64,000 nucleotides of DNA from Bacillota bacterium (lineage in GTDB: Bacteria > Bacillota > Bacilli > Alicyclobacillales > SLC66). The position numbers and the translations under genes were made by a program. This document shows, in pieces, positions 54,852 to 64,000 of the stretch (position 1 is its first letter; each line of letters starts with the position of its first letter). The notes beneath the pieces are model-generated. The model saw nothing but the letters and a program-made list of their open reading frames with translations, was not told where the DNA came from and made no database searches. The DNA lies in contig JAPNUP010000124.1 of NCBI GenBank assembly GCA_026627345.1, forward strand, positions 1 through 64,000, given 5' to 3'.

Positions 54852-55730
54852 ATGCTGACGGGGATTAAGATGGCGTTTGTGGGCGGAGATGCCCGCATGC
54901 TTGAAGTGGTGCGATACGTAAGCGACTTGGATGCCACGATGAGTCTGTGCGGCTTTGAACACGCGACGATTGAGTACCCGGATACGCGGAAATGTTTGCT
55001 GACTCCAGAGGTGCTGTCCGATGTGGCTGCAGTCGTGTTGCCAGTCGCAGGTATGAGTGATGACGGGGTAGTCGAGGCCAAGTTTGCTGATGCGCATCTC
55101 ACCCTCACTGACGAGCACTTTGCCGCCATCCCGAAGGCGGCCCTCATCTTTACAGGAATTGCAAGGCCGGCTCTGGCCAGTGTCGCTCGCAAGCATGGAT
55201 TGCATCTTGTTCGGTTGATGGAACTCGATGAAGTAGCGATACTCAACTCGATTCCAACAGCCGAAGGTGCTATAGCCTTGGCGATGGAGCATACGCAGAT
55301 CACTTTGCACGGATCGCGTTGCGTCGTGCTTGGTCTTGGACGTTGTGGTGTGACGTTGGCGAGAACACTCGCTGGCATCGGGGCCAAGGTCTCCGTGTGC
55401 GCGCGCAAGCCAGCCGATCTTGCGAGGATTGCAGAGATGGGACTGACTCCTTACGCGTTACAAGACATGGAGACGGCGCTGGAAGATGCGGACGTGATTT
55501 TCAATACGATTCCCGCCCCTATTCTCACATCTGACGTGTTGACGCACATCCCCCGCTCTTCTGTCATCATCGACATCGCTTCTGCTCCTGGCGGGACCGA
55601 TTTTCGTTTTGCAGAAAAACGCGGTATTCAAGCAATTCTCGCACCAAGTCTGCCCGGAATGGTAGCACCTAAGACAGCCGGTAGAATCATTGCGCGCACG
55701 ATTGCGCGCATGCTTCTCGAACAGGCTTGA
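54852..55730 (+). CDS. dpaA: Dipicolinate synthase subunit A (SpoVFA)
   Basis: Oxidises the DapA product to dipicolinic acid, the Ca-chelator of the spore core, together with DpaB. NAD(P)-binding GLGRCGVTLARTLAGIGAKV and C-terminal APKTAGRII. 292 aa. Sits before dpaB, asd, dapG and dapA, so substrate and product enzymes are neighbours. Confidence 0.95.
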   Translation: MLTGIKMAFVGGDARMLEVVRYVSDLDATMSLCGFEHATIEYPDTRKCLLTPEVLSDVAAVVLPVAGMSDDGVVEAKFADAHLTLTDEHFAAIPKAALIFTGIARPALASVARKHGLHLVRLMELDEVAILNSIPTAEGAIALAMEHTQITLHGSRCVVLGLGRCGVTLARTLAGIGAKVSVCARKPADLARIAEMGLTPYALQDMETALEDADVIFNTIPAPILTSDVLTHIPRSSVIIDIASAPGGTDFRFAEKRGIQAILAPSLPGMVAPKTAGRIIARTIARMLLEQA

Positions 55731-55748
55731 TTCCGGGGAGTGAGACGA

Positions 55749-56348
55749 TTGACGGATCTGCGCGGCAAGACGGTCGGATTTGGGATTACGGGTTCACATT
55801 GTACCTATGCTGAAGTATTTCCAGAAATCGAACGCTTAGTCGAAAAAGGCGTTCATGTCGTGCCTATTTTTTCAAATGCTGTGGTGAATACGTCGACACG
55901 CTTCGGCGAAGCAGGTGAGTGGGTGCAAAAAATCGAGTCGCTCACCGGGGAAAAAGGGATTTTTACTATTCCGGATGCCGAACCTCTGGGGCCTTCCAAA
56001 AAGATCGACTGTATGGTGATTGCCCCGTGCACAGGCAGTACGCTCAGCCGCTTCGCCAATGCGCAGACGGACTCACCTGTTTTGATGGCGGCTAAAGCTA
56101 CCCTTCGTAACGATCGTCCGGTAGTCTTGGCCATTTCGACCAACGATGGACTGGGGCTCAATATGGCCAATATCGCGCGTCTGATGGCGACGAAAAATGT
56201 GTTTTTCGTACCGTTTGGGCAGGATGACCCAGTGAATAAAATCAATTCGTTGGTAGCGGATATGTCACGCCTGCAACCTGCCATTGCTGCGGCGCTGGAA
56301 AAGACGCAAACGCAGCCTGTATTGATCGAACGGCATAAGCCCGCGTAA
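55749..56348 (+). CDS. dpaB: Dipicolinate synthase subunit B (SpoVFB)
   Basis: Flavoprotein-like subunit of dipicolinate synthase: GFGITGSHCTYAEVFPEIE, APCTGSTLSRFAN. TTG 55749 with GGGGAG eight bases upstream gives 199 aa, the family length; GTG 55740 is in frame but overlaps the site. Eighteen bases after dpaA. Confidence 0.94.
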   Translation: MTDLRGKTVGFGITGSHCTYAEVFPEIERLVEKGVHVVPIFSNAVVNTSTRFGEAGEWVQKIESLTGEKGIFTIPDAEPLGPSKKIDCMVIAPCTGSTLSRFANAQTDSPVLMAAKATLRNDRPVVLAISTNDGLGLNMANIARLMATKNVFFVPFGQDDPVNKINSLVADMSRLQPAIAAALEKTQTQPVLIERHKPA

Positions 56349-56411
56349 GTGGCGCTCAGGTCATCTAATGGAGTTCACAGGCTGCGCACAGAGATAAAGG
56401 GAGTGGAGAAT

Positions 56412-57455
56412 TTGAGTCGAAACGTGCGCGTAGCCGTCGTGGGCGCAACGGGTGCTGTCGGTAAGGCAATGATCGATACTTTGCTGCGCAGAGAGTTTCC
56501 GTATACGGATTTGCGGTTGTTAGCCTCGAAGCGATCGGCAGGTACTGTCATCAACGTCGCTTCCAGAGCCTATGAAGTGCAGGAAGCAACGCCTGAGTCG
56601 TTTGATGGGGTTGACATCGCACTTTTTAGCGCAGGAGCGGATGTGTCCTTGCGTTTGGCGCCTGAGGCCGTAGCGCGCGGAGCGCTCGTGATCGATAACA
56701 CGAGTGCCTACCGTATGCACGCAGACGTCCCGCTGGTGGTGCCTGAAGTGAATCCGGAAGCGATGTGGGGACATCAAGGGATCATCGCGAACCCCAACTG
56801 CTCCACTATTCAGATGCTCGTTGCGCTGCGCCCACTACAGCTCGCGTACGGTTTGAAACGCATTGTCGTATCTACCTATCAAGCGGCCTCAGGGGCTGGC
56901 GAACGCGCGATTGCAGAACTGCGCGAGCAGACTGTCGCATTCCTTGAAGGCCGTGAGATGAAAGCGTCGGTAATGCCTGTCAGTAAACTGGCAAAGCACT
57001 ATCCGTTAGCGTTTAACGTGCTGGCACAAATTGACGTGTTTGCCGACAATGGATTTACTAAAGAAGAAATGAAGATGGTTCATGAGACGCACAAGATTCT
57101 GGCTGATGATTCGCTGGCTGTGACGCCGACTTGTGTACGCGTGCCTGTGGTATACGGGCACGCGGAGTCTGTGTACGTGGAGACGGAGCGTAGCTTTGAT
57201 ATCGATCAGGTTCGGGCACTGCTCGCTCAGTCGCCAGGCATTGAGGTGCAAGATGACCCGCAAGCACAGCTGTATCCCCAGCCGCTGTTGGCGGCTGGAC
57301 GCTTTGAAGTATTCGTAGGGCGTTTGCGCCAAGACCTTTATACGCCAAACGCCCTGTCTATGTGGGTTGTCTCAGACAACATTTTAAAAGGTGCCGCTTA
57401 CAATGCAGTCCAAATCGCTGAGCTTTGGCTGTCTCGGGAGGCTCATACAGCATGA
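56412..57455 (+). CDS. asd: Aspartate-semialdehyde dehydrogenase
   Basis: Second common step of lysine, threonine and methionine synthesis. VAVVGATGAVGKAMIDTL, NPNCSTIQM with the catalytic Cys, and the YQAASGAGERA segment. TTG 56412 with GGGAG upstream; frame open to 56349. 347 aa. Stop overlaps dapG. Confidence 0.95.
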   Translation: MSRNVRVAVVGATGAVGKAMIDTLLRREFPYTDLRLLASKRSAGTVINVASRAYEVQEATPESFDGVDIALFSAGADVSLRLAPEAVARGALVIDNTSAYRMHADVPLVVPEVNPEAMWGHQGIIANPNCSTIQMLVALRPLQLAYGLKRIVVSTYQAASGAGERAIAELREQTVAFLEGREMKASVMPVSKLAKHYPLAFNVLAQIDVFADNGFTKEEMKMVHETHKILADDSLAVTPTCVRVPVVYGHAESVYVETERSFDIDQVRALLAQSPGIEVQDDPQAQLYPQPLLAAGRFEVFVGRLRQDLYTPNALSMWVVSDNILKGAAYNAVQIAELWLSREAHTA

Positions 57456-58675
57456 AGATTATGGTTCAAAAGTTCGGCGGCACCTCTGTATCGAGCCGTG
57501 CCATGCGCGAACTTGCGATCGAACACATCAGCGAGGCGCGGTCATCCGGGTATGCTGTCGTCGTCGTGGTCTCGGCCATGGGACGCGCAGGAGATCCTTA
57601 TGCGACAGATACGCTGTTATCCTTGGTTCCTTCAGAGGACCAATTGACCGAGCGCGACAGTGATCTTTTGCTTTCGTGTGGAGAAACGATTTCCTCAGTG
57701 GTCTTCGGGGCGATGTTACGGGCGCGCGGTTTTGAGGTGACGGTACTGTCAGGTGGGCAAGCTGGCATCCGTACATCGGATGAGTTTGGCAATGCGCGGA
57801 TTGCCGAGATTGACCCTGGTCGCATGCTCTCTGAACTGCGACATGGTCGAATTGTAGTGGTGTCCGGTTTTCAGGGGATCACAGAGGATGGAGAAGTGAC
57901 GACTCTAGGGCGCGGCGGCAGTGATACGACAGCCACCGCGTTGGGCGTTGCGCTCGATGCCGACTGCATCGACATTTTCACGGATGTTGACGGCATCATG
58001 ACCGCCGACCCACGGCTTGTCGACAAAGCAGTCCGTCTTGACCGCGTCACGTACACTGAAATTTGCAATTTCGCGTATCAGGGGGCGAAAGTCATTCACC
58101 CTCGCGCGGTGGAGCTTGCGATGCAAAAGAATATACCGATTCGCGTGCGCGCCACCCGCTCAAAAGATGTAGGGACGCTAGTCACAAGCGCATCGCATCA
58201 GTGGGAGACGGTACACGCACAAGACCGCATATTGACTGGGGTGACGCACAGCGCGAATCTGACGCAAATTCGCGTGTCGCACCCAGAGCATGCGAGTAAT
58301 TTCCAAAGTCCGGTCTTTACTGCGATGGCTGGGGCGGGCATCTCAGTTGATTTTTTCAATGTCACTCCGGACGAAGTGGTTTTTACAGTGCCGGCAGGTA
58401 AAGCGGGTCGCGCAAAGGCGATTCTAGAACACTTGGGTCTGCAAGTGCGCACGGTGGAACAGGTGGCCAAAGTCGCTGCAGTAGGTGCGGGCATTCATGG
58501 GGTGCCAGGAGTCATGGCGCGCATCGTTTCGGCGCTCACGGAAGAAGGCGTGGAGATCTTGCAGTCAGCTGACTCTAATACAACAATTTGGTGCCTCGTG
58601 CACGAAGTGGATCTCGTCAAGGCTATTCAGGCTATTCATCAAAAGTTTGACCTGCATGCGCTGGGAGGCCAATAA
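57452..58675 (+). CDS. dapG: Aspartate kinase
   Basis: First step of the aspartate pathway. N-terminal KFGGTSVSS, SGGQAGIRT and GRGGSDTTA; two C-terminal ACT domains for feedback. 407 aa. Between asd and dapA, like the diaminopimelate-sensitive aspartokinase I (dapG) of B. subtilis. Confidence 0.94.
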   Translation: MKIMVQKFGGTSVSSRAMRELAIEHISEARSSGYAVVVVVSAMGRAGDPYATDTLLSLVPSEDQLTERDSDLLLSCGETISSVVFGAMLRARGFEVTVLSGGQAGIRTSDEFGNARIAEIDPGRMLSELRHGRIVVVSGFQGITEDGEVTTLGRGGSDTTATALGVALDADCIDIFTDVDGIMTADPRLVDKAVRLDRVTYTEICNFAYQGAKVIHPRAVELAMQKNIPIRVRATRSKDVGTLVTSASHQWETVHAQDRILTGVTHSANLTQIRVSHPEHASNFQSPVFTAMAGAGISVDFFNVTPDEVVFTVPAGKAGRAKAILEHLGLQVRTVEQVAKVAAVGAGIHGVPGVMARIVSALTEEGVEILQSADSNTTIWCLVHEVDLVKAIQAIHQKFDLHALGGQ

Positions 58676-58678
58676 GCC

Positions 58679-59566
58679 ATGTTCGGACGACTCGTAACAG
58701 CGATGGTCACGCCTTTTACAGAAGATTTGTCGGTAGACTTTAGTGGCCTTTCGCCACTGATCGAGCATTTGATCGACACGGGGACTACGGCAATCGTCGT
58801 CAGCGGCACGACAGGCGAATCCCCGACCCTTAGCCATGAGGAAAAGTTGCAACTTTTTACGGAGTGCGTGACGTTGTGTGGGGGGCGGATCCCCGTAATC
58901 GCAGGTACCGGGGGCTATAATACGCAAGAAGTCTGCGCTTTTACACGCGAGGTCGATGCGCTTGGCGTAGACGCCTTCTTGCAAGTCGCTCCGTACTATA
59001 ACAAGCCTTCGCAAGAAGGGCTCTACCAACACTTTGCGCGCGTGGCTGATGTGACGAGCAAACCGTTACTCATCTACAATATTCCCGGCCGCACCGGAGT
59101 CAACGTCGAAGTCGATACAATGGTGCGTCTCGCGCAAATTCCCAATGTGATTGGGGTTAAGGAGTCTTCTGGGGATTTCACACAGATCTCTCGCATGATC
59201 GCCGAAACGCCCGATGACTTTATGCTATACAGCGGTGATGACAAGTTTACCCTCCCTGTACTTGCGTTAGGGGGAGTCGGAGTGATCAGCGTCGCGTCGC
59301 ATGTCGCCGGCGATATGATGAATAACATGATCGAAGCTTTCTTGGCGCATGACACAGTCACGGCCAGGCAGTGGCATCATGAACTCATGCCCCTTTTTGA
59401 AGAGCTGTTTCGCACTTCAAATCCGGTGCTTGTCAAAGCGGCACTCAATATGCTGGAGATTTCGGTAGGCGGTGTCCGTTTGCCTTTAGTGGCGCCGACG
59501 CCCGAGCAACTTCGCAGTTTGCGCAAAGTTTTGAGTCGCTATGCGCAACTTGAACCTCTGCATTAA
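58679..59566 (+). CDS. dapA: 4-hydroxy-tetrahydrodipicolinate synthase
   Basis: Condenses pyruvate with aspartate semialdehyde; the product feeds both lysine/cell wall and dipicolinate. GTTGESPTLSHEEK, IYNIPGRTGVN with Tyr, and Schiff-base Lys161 in GVKESSGD. 295 aa. Follows dapG by three bases. Confidence 0.97.
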   Translation: MFGRLVTAMVTPFTEDLSVDFSGLSPLIEHLIDTGTTAIVVSGTTGESPTLSHEEKLQLFTECVTLCGGRIPVIAGTGGYNTQEVCAFTREVDALGVDAFLQVAPYYNKPSQEGLYQHFARVADVTSKPLLIYNIPGRTGVNVEVDTMVRLAQIPNVIGVKESSGDFTQISRMIAETPDDFMLYSGDDKFTLPVLALGGVGVISVASHVAGDMMNNMIEAFLAHDTVTARQWHHELMPLFEELFRTSNPVLVKAALNMLEISVGGVRLPLVAPTPEQLRSLRKVLSRYAQLEPLH

Positions 59567-59587
59567 ACGTCTGGACATGAGCATTGC

Positions 59588-59622
59588 ACAAGGTGTGCGG
59601 GGAAATAGCTCGCACACCTTGT
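59588..59622 (+). terminator. 12-bp hairpin after dapA
   Basis: ACAAGGTGTGCG (59588-59599) pairs exactly with CGCACACCTTGT (59611-59622), loop of 11 bases. No T-run, so termination may be weak. Confidence 0.5.
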
Positions 59623-59655
59623 CTGTAGGACAAGCAGAAGGATGGCTTCGTCCAT

Positions 59656-59685
59656 TTGTGTGCGGCGCGATATCTCATGTATAAT
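59656..59685 (+). promoter_or_regulatory. Sigma-A promoter of rnjB
   Basis: TTGTGT (59656-59661), 18 bases, perfect TATAAT (59680-59685). Confidence 0.65.
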
Positions 59686-59733
59686 CGTATCGACCAGATG
59701 GGACGGCGTCTTATTATATTCGGAGGTGTACTG

Positions 59734-61404
59734 TTGAGTAAATCCAACGTGAACAAACTGTTGATTATTCCCTTGGGAGGGCTCGGGGAGATCGGCAAGA
59801 ACATGACGGCCTATGTGTATGGCAACGATATGATCGTTGTAGATGCAGGTTTAAAGTTTCCCGATGAAGAAATGCTCGGAATTGATATTGTCATTCCGGA
59901 TATCACGTATTTGACAGAGAATCGTCATAAACTTCGTGGCTTGTTTCTCACGCACGGACACGAAGACCATATCGGTGGTTTGCCCTATGTGCTAAAGAGT
60001 GTGCAGGTCCCGGTCTACGGCACTCGCCTGACTTTGGGCCTTGTCGAAGGGAAACTGCGCGAGCACGGTATTCTCGACCAATCGAAGCTGATCCCGATCA
60101 CTAACGAGAGTGAAGTTGTGCTCGGCAACTTCAAAGTCTCGTGCTTCCATGTCAATCACAGCATCCCTGACTCTGTCGGTTTTGCCATTGATACGCCGGA
60201 AGGTTTGGTCGTGCAAACCGGTGACTTTAAATTTGATCAGACCCCGGTGGACGGTGTCAAAGCAGACTATGCGAAGATGAATGAACTCGGATCGCGTGGG
60301 GTGCTGGCCCTGCTGTCAGACAGTACCAATGCGGAACGCCCTGGGTTCACAAACTCAGAGCGGACAGTCGGCGCAACGATCGACAGTATTTTTCAAGCGG
60401 CGCAAGGCCGCGTCATTCTGGCTACCTTCGCTTCGAATATTCATCGTATTCAACAAGTGATCTACTCAGCCGAGCGCCACAATCGTAAAGTGGCGATTGT
60501 AGGTCGCAGTATGGTGAACAACATCACGATCGCGCGCGATCTGGGCTATCTGGAAGTACAGCCTTCCACGATTATCGACCTCGATGATCTTAACCGATTC
60601 GATCCTAAGGACTTGGCACTGCTCACCACTGGTTCGCAAGGAGAGCCGATGTCTGCACTGACGCGTATGGCCCGTGCTACGCACCGGAAGGTAGAGGTGT
60701 ATCCTGGCGACACGGTGATCGTGGCATCTTCCCCGATCCCTGGTAACGAAAAATCGATATCGCGCACGATCGATCAGTTGATGCGCGTCGGTGCGAAGGT
60801 GATTTATCAGTCAGTCTCAGGGATTCACGTTTCTGGACACGGTAGTCAAGAAGAGCTGAAACTGATGTTGAATTTCATCCGTCCGAAGTACTTCGTGCCT
60901 GTTCACGGTGAATTTCGGATGCTGAATCGACACTCGGAGCTCGCTATTGCTACAGGCGTGAACCCTGACAACATTCACGTTCTGGAACTCGGGGACGTAC
61001 TTGAATTTCAAAATGGCGCGGCGCGCCTCGGGGGTAAAGTCACGGCGGGGGCAGTGCTGATCGATGGCCTCGGCGTTGGAGACGTGGGCAACATCGTCCT
61101 TCGTGATAGGAAGCTGTTGTCGCAAGACGGCATACTCATTGTCGTCGTGACGCTGTCTAAGCAGCGTGGGCAGATTCTCTCCGGTCCCGATATTATTTCA
61201 CGCGGATTTGTCTATGTACGCGAGTCAGAAGATCTGCTCGATGAAGCGAATCGCGTGGTGAGTGCAACCTTGCAAAAGCTCATGACGGAAAATGTGAGCG
61301 ATTGGTCTGGGTTGAAGACTGGTGTCCGCGATGCGTTAAGCCGTTTTCTGTACGAGCAAACACGCAGACGCCCCATGGTCTTGCCGATTATCATGGAAGT
61401 GTAA
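59734..61404 (+). CDS. rnjB: Ribonuclease J
   Basis: Metallo-beta-lactamase RNase with 5'-3' exo- and endonuclease activity. TLTHGHEDHIGG-type motif (LTHGHEDHIGG), then beta-CASP domain (SDSTNAERPGFTNSE; GSQGEPMSAL) and GHGSQEELK. TTG 59734 after GGAGGT; 556 aa. Neighbours dapA and tepA identify it as RnjB rather than RnjA. Confidence 0.93.
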   Translation: MSKSNVNKLLIIPLGGLGEIGKNMTAYVYGNDMIVVDAGLKFPDEEMLGIDIVIPDITYLTENRHKLRGLFLTHGHEDHIGGLPYVLKSVQVPVYGTRLTLGLVEGKLREHGILDQSKLIPITNESEVVLGNFKVSCFHVNHSIPDSVGFAIDTPEGLVVQTGDFKFDQTPVDGVKADYAKMNELGSRGVLALLSDSTNAERPGFTNSERTVGATIDSIFQAAQGRVILATFASNIHRIQQVIYSAERHNRKVAIVGRSMVNNITIARDLGYLEVQPSTIIDLDDLNRFDPKDLALLTTGSQGEPMSALTRMARATHRKVEVYPGDTVIVASSPIPGNEKSISRTIDQLMRVGAKVIYQSVSGIHVSGHGSQEELKLMLNFIRPKYFVPVHGEFRMLNRHSELAIATGVNPDNIHVLELGDVLEFQNGAARLGGKVTAGAVLIDGLGVGDVGNIVLRDRKLLSQDGILIVVVTLSKQRGQILSGPDIISRGFVYVRESEDLLDEANRVVSATLQKLMTENVSDWSGLKTGVRDALSRFLYEQTRRRPMVLPIIMEV

Positions 61405-61491
61405 ATATGGCTTTGGCGTCACATACTACCACCGTTACGCGGTACGCCCTTGCAGGGCGATACTGTGAGCGGACAAGGTGGGGTGACAGGG

Positions 61492-62256
61492 ATGAACAAC
61501 AAGCAAGGGGAGCCATCGCGGCTTGAACCCGAGTATCCAGGTGAATACCCGCCTTCTGGTCCCGAAGGGCCAGAAGGCGGAACTGCGATCGCCGAGAATA
61601 TCGAGCGATTGGGTCAGACAAACCCGGTGGCAGACGAGTCGAACATGTACTGTCTGACGATTGTGGGACAAGTCGAAGGTCACATGATCTTACCGCCGCA
61701 AAATAAGACCACGAAATACGAGCATCTTTTCCCCCAGTTGGTTGCGGCTGAGCAAAGTGACAAGATCGAAGGCGTGTTGATCATTTTGAACACGGTCGGC
61801 GGCGATGTGGAGGCGGGGCTCGCGATTTCGGAAATGATCGCGTCTCTGTCAAAACCCACCGTGACATTGGTGCTCGGTGGCGGTCATTCGATTGGTGTTC
61901 CGATTGCGGTGGCTAGCGATTATTCATTTATCGCTGAATCGGCGACGATGACGATCCATCCGATCAGACTCAATGGCTTGGTCATCGGTGTGCCGCAAAG
62001 TTTCGAATACTTAGAGAAGATGCAAGAACGAGTGACGCGATTCATCACACTTCATTCGCGCATCAGTGAACAGACACTGAGAGACCTGATGCTAAAGACT
62101 GGGGAACTCGCTCGCGATATCGGTACGACAGTGGTAGGTCGCGACGCTGTGCAGTACGGGTTGATTGACGAACTTGGCGGCTTAGGGGCGGCGATGGCCA
62201 AACTGCGCTACTTGATCGAAGAAGCGCGCGGTCGCAAAGGCAGGATACTCCAATGA
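61492..62256 (+). CDS. tepA: TepA, ClpP-like serine peptidase
   Basis: Cytosolic ClpP/SppA-like protein (translocation-enhancing in B. subtilis). [17 protein letters not shown], nucleophile Ser in GGGHSIGVP, His in TIHPIR. An acidic, Pro/Gly-rich N-terminal 40 residues precede it. ATG 61492; 254 aa. Overlaps ylzJ. Confidence 0.9.
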   Translation: MNNKQGEPSRLEPEYPGEYPPSGPEGPEGGTAIAENIERLGQTNPVADESNMYCLTIVGQVEGHMILPPQNKTTKYEHLFPQLVAAEQSDKIEGVLIILNTVGGDVEAGLAISEMIASLSKPTVTLVLGGGHSIGVPIAVASDYSFIAESATMTIHPIRLNGLVIGVPQSFEYLEKMQERVTRFITLHSRISEQTLRDLMLKTGELARDIGTTVVGRDAVQYGLIDELGGLGAAMAKLRYLIEEARGRKGRILQ

Positions 62257-62474
62257 TGCATTGGTCCATTTTGCCGCTAGAAGCCGTGATGGAAGGATAT
62301 GATGACCCTTCTATCGCGCCGCAGATCATCGAGATTCATCAAGCTGGTGTGACGCTGCTGGTTGAGCCGGTAGGTAGCGGTCAGGCGAAGATCCATCGCC
62401 TCCTCTCTCCGAATGCAGCCGACTACCTAAAGCCAGAGTGGGCGCCAGGCCAAGTCGTCAATATGCAAGGCTAG
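62253..62474 (+). CDS. ylzJ: YlzJ-like protein
   Basis: 73 aa small conserved protein of Bacilli found between tepA and spo[17 protein letters not shown] and [13 protein letters not shown] are typical. Function unknown. ATG overlaps the tepA stop. Confidence 0.85.
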   Translation: MMHWSILPLEAVMEGYDDPSIAPQIIEIHQAGVTLLVEPVGSGQAKIHRLLSPNAADYLKPEWAPGQVVNMQG

Positions 62475-62506
62475 AAGCGGGTGACGCCGTCATTTCGAGA
62501 TGGACC

Positions 62507-62541
62507 TAGCGCGTAGATCTTCGTGTCTACGCGCTATTTCT
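62507..62541 (+). terminator. Terminator before spoIIIE
   Basis: TAGCGCGTAGA (62507-62517) pairs with TCTACGCGCTA (62526-62536), then TTTCT. Separates the tepA-ylzJ unit from the translocase gene. Confidence 0.7.
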
Positions 62542-62622
62542 ATCGCAAAAGCAGGAGATAACGGCGCTTACCTCGAAAAGTAGAAGTAGCTTTTTAGTCA
62601 TGAGTTGGCGGTGGATATCTAC

Positions 62623-64000
62623 ATGGCGAAACTCGATCACACGAGACGCGTATTGAAATATGAGTTGCTGGGGCTATTTTTGCTCGTTCTCGGCATTGTC
62701 ACGTTGGGGGACTTGGGCGCAGTAGGACAAGCGCTTGACGATTTGTGCATCATGGTGGCAGGAAACTGGCACTTTCTTGTCCCTTTATATCTGGTGTGGG
62801 TTGCACTATTTGTGATGATCAAGCGGCATCGTTTTCGTTATACGCAAATGCAGATTGGTCTACTGATTCTTCTGTTTGTGACGGTGACCTGGAGTGAGCT
62901 TGATTTGTATACCCAGGCGGCGGCTCAGCTAGGGCCCGACCCTAATCTCCTACATATCACTCAGGTAGGGATTACGTCATTGACGCAGTCATTGCAAGTG
63001 CTCATCGTGTCACCTTCAGGCAGCACCTTGCCGCCTGCGGATGCAGGGGGTGGGATGTTGGGCTATGCGCTGTTCGCAGGACTGAAATATCTGTTTTCCG
63101 TCGTAGGTACCCTGCTTGTGATGATCGCCTTTTTGTTGGCGGCACTGGTCTTGATGACGCGCAAGTCGCTGGTCGGTTTCATTGAAAATGGATCGCGTTA
63201 CTTTGAACGGAGATTCGACCGCGGTTGGACGGGTCTCATGCGTTCTTTGGCACGCCATGCGCGAGGCTCGGCACCAGGTGGACACGGCGTGGAACCTGGT
63301 AAGGGCCCGCGTAGCAAAGCGCGTAAAGCTGTGCCGGCGCAAGAGTCAGATGATCACGGGGATCGCCAGTGGGAGGAGGGCTCCGAAGCCAGCTTGTTAT
63401 CGGAGGCGTCGTCAGACAAGCCGCAACGCGTGAGTAAACCGTCGCGCCGCAAACGTAAAACGCACATCCCAGATGAGGCGCCGACGTTTGATACTGCGCC
63501 CGTGCAGGTGCAAGAGAATGTATTCCCTTTTCCTGATTTCGGTGTACCTTACGATAGTGAACCTCCTTTTGAAGACTTCTTTGAAGAGGCTAACGGAAAT
63601 AGTGGTGCCGATTCCGAGATGGATGCGCAAGCCACTCGGGAGTCCGACAACGCAAGCGAAACGCAAGTCGATTTTGACGAAAGCAAAGGGCGGATGTCAT
63701 TTCGTCTGCCTAAAGAGGAGGCCAAACCACTCGCGCCCGATCCGCTGCCGGTGGTCTTGGCCCAGGCTACGCGAAACGAGCCGGGGGATGCCACAGAGCA
63801 CCCAACTGCGGTGACTGCTGTGCGCCCTTACCGGGTTCCCGATGTGCGTATTTTGGACCGCGGGGGCGGCCAACGCGGTGATGCGGCAGCAGCGCAAAGG
63901 GAGTTGCAGCAAAACGCGCGTAAACTCGCTGAGACTTTCGCCAGTTTCGGTGTGGAAGTCAAGGTGGTTGGGTATAGCCGTGGACCGGCTGTCACGCGTT
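62623..64000 (+). CDS. spoIIIE: SpoIIIE/FtsK-type DNA translocase, 3' end outside window
   Basis: The frame is open from ATG 62623 to the window end (459 codons) and was easily missed because no stop is inside. GGTGGA lies seven bases before the ATG. Four N-terminal membrane segments (near GLFLLVLGIVTLG, FLVPLYLVWVALFVMI, IGLLILLFVTVTW and VVGTLLVMIAFLLAALV) are followed by a long charged linker and the start of the alpha domain (ELQQNARKLAETFASFGVEV; GYSRGPAVTR). The ATPase and gamma domains lie beyond the window. ylzJ-spoIIIE order matches B. subtilis. Confidence 0.93.
   Translation, partial: MAKLDHTRRVLKYELLGLFLLVLGIVTLGDLGAVGQALDDLCIMVAGNWHFLVPLYLVWVALFVMIKRHRFRYTQMQIGLLILLFVTVTWSELDLYTQAAAQLGPDPNLLHITQVGITSLTQSLQVLIVSPSGSTLPPADAGGGMLGYALFAGLKYLFSVVGTLLVMIAFLLAALVLMTRKSLVGFIENGSRYFERRFDRGWTGLMRSLARHARGSAPGGHGVEPGKGPRSKARKAVPAQESDDHGDRQWEEGSEASLLSEASSDKPQRVSKPSRRKRKTHIPDEAPTFDTAPVQVQENVFPFPDFGVPYDSEPPFEDFFEEANGNSGADSEMDAQATRESDNASETQVDFDESKGRMSFRLPKEEAKPLAPDPLPVVLAQATRNEPGDATEHPTAVTAVRPYRVPDVRILDRGGGQRGDAAAAQRELQQNARKLAETFASFGVEVKVVGYSRGPAVTR

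Noticed and set aside
54420-55310. 296-aa minus-strand ORF opposite dut and dpaA
   Set aside because: Cys/His/Arg-rich shadow of two well-supported genes.

Overview
The window is a gene-dense chromosomal segment of an endospore-forming member of the Bacillota (class Bacilli). The evidence is the full spoIIIA operon (AA to AH), spoIVFA-spoIVFB, dipicolinate synthase dpaA-dpaB, a YlxY-type deacetylase homologue, minC-minD, a Prp-processed L27 with an N-terminal extension, a ComG-type pilus operon and an RNase J. Start codons are often GTG or TTG, with GGAGG-like ribosome binding sites. Gene content and order resemble Alicyclobacillaceae-like Bacilli, but that placement is inference. I saw no tRNA or rRNA genes, CRISPR arrays, prophage or insertion sequences; this is core genome with a few unusual neighbours.

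Layout. 1-8.7 kb: the end of a PBP2-type transpeptidase gene, then minCD, spoIVFAB, rplU-prp-rpmA, obgE, and a coupled NUDIX hydrolase/JAMM peptidase pair. 8.8-13.6 kb: a seven-gene competence/type IV pilus operon (comGA, comGB, comGC and four small pilin-like genes), then shikimate kinase. 13.7-16.6 kb: asnB overlapping a DnaI-like helicase loader. 16.7-19.4 kb: yqhG and a SNF2-type helicase on the minus strand. 19.4-25.0 kb: a tandem glycine riboswitch with terminator, gcvT-gcvPA-gcvPB, aroQ and efp. 25.0-30.7 kb: a small membrane-protein ORF on the minus strand, then spoIIIAA-AH. 30.7-40.0 kb: accB-accC, Asp23/AmaP-type genes, nusB, a TsaD-like paralogue, a YumC-type ferredoxin-NADP reductase, folD, xseAB and ispA. 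40.0-48.8 kb: rimP-nusA-rnpM-ylxQ-infB-rbfA-nrnA-truB-ribF. 48.9-64.0 kb: rpsO, pnp, a small membrane protein, ylxY, an M16 peptidase, dut, dpaAB, asd-dapG-dapA, rnjB, tepA, ylzJ and the 5' part of a spoIIIE/ftsK gene that leaves the window.

How the genes work together. Three blocks that lie far apart in Bacillus subtilis are joined here: min/spoIVF/obg, comG/gcv/spoIIIA/acc/folD/ispA, and rimP...spoIIIE. Sporulation runs through the window: the SpoIIIA channel complex, the SpoIVFB protease and its SpoIVFA regulator, SpoIIIE-type DNA translocase, and a diaminopimelate branch (asd, dapG, dapA) beside the dipicolinate synthase that uses its product. Sporulation promoter-like sequences precede spoIVFA, spoIIIAA, the ylxY region (sigma-E-like) and dpaA (sigma-K-like).

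The most unusual items are: a 12-copy tandem repeat in the disordered N-terminal part of IF-2; a coupled NUDIX-JAMM pair; a TsaD paralogue that keeps its likely metal ligands; two overlooked small membrane proteins; a perfect 8-bp inverted repeat before the YumC-type gene; and a 12-base sequence repeated in two intergenic leaders. No single locus looks convincingly like an undescribed multi-gene system; the NUDIX-JAMM pair and the TsaD paralogue are the best candidates for undescribed functions.
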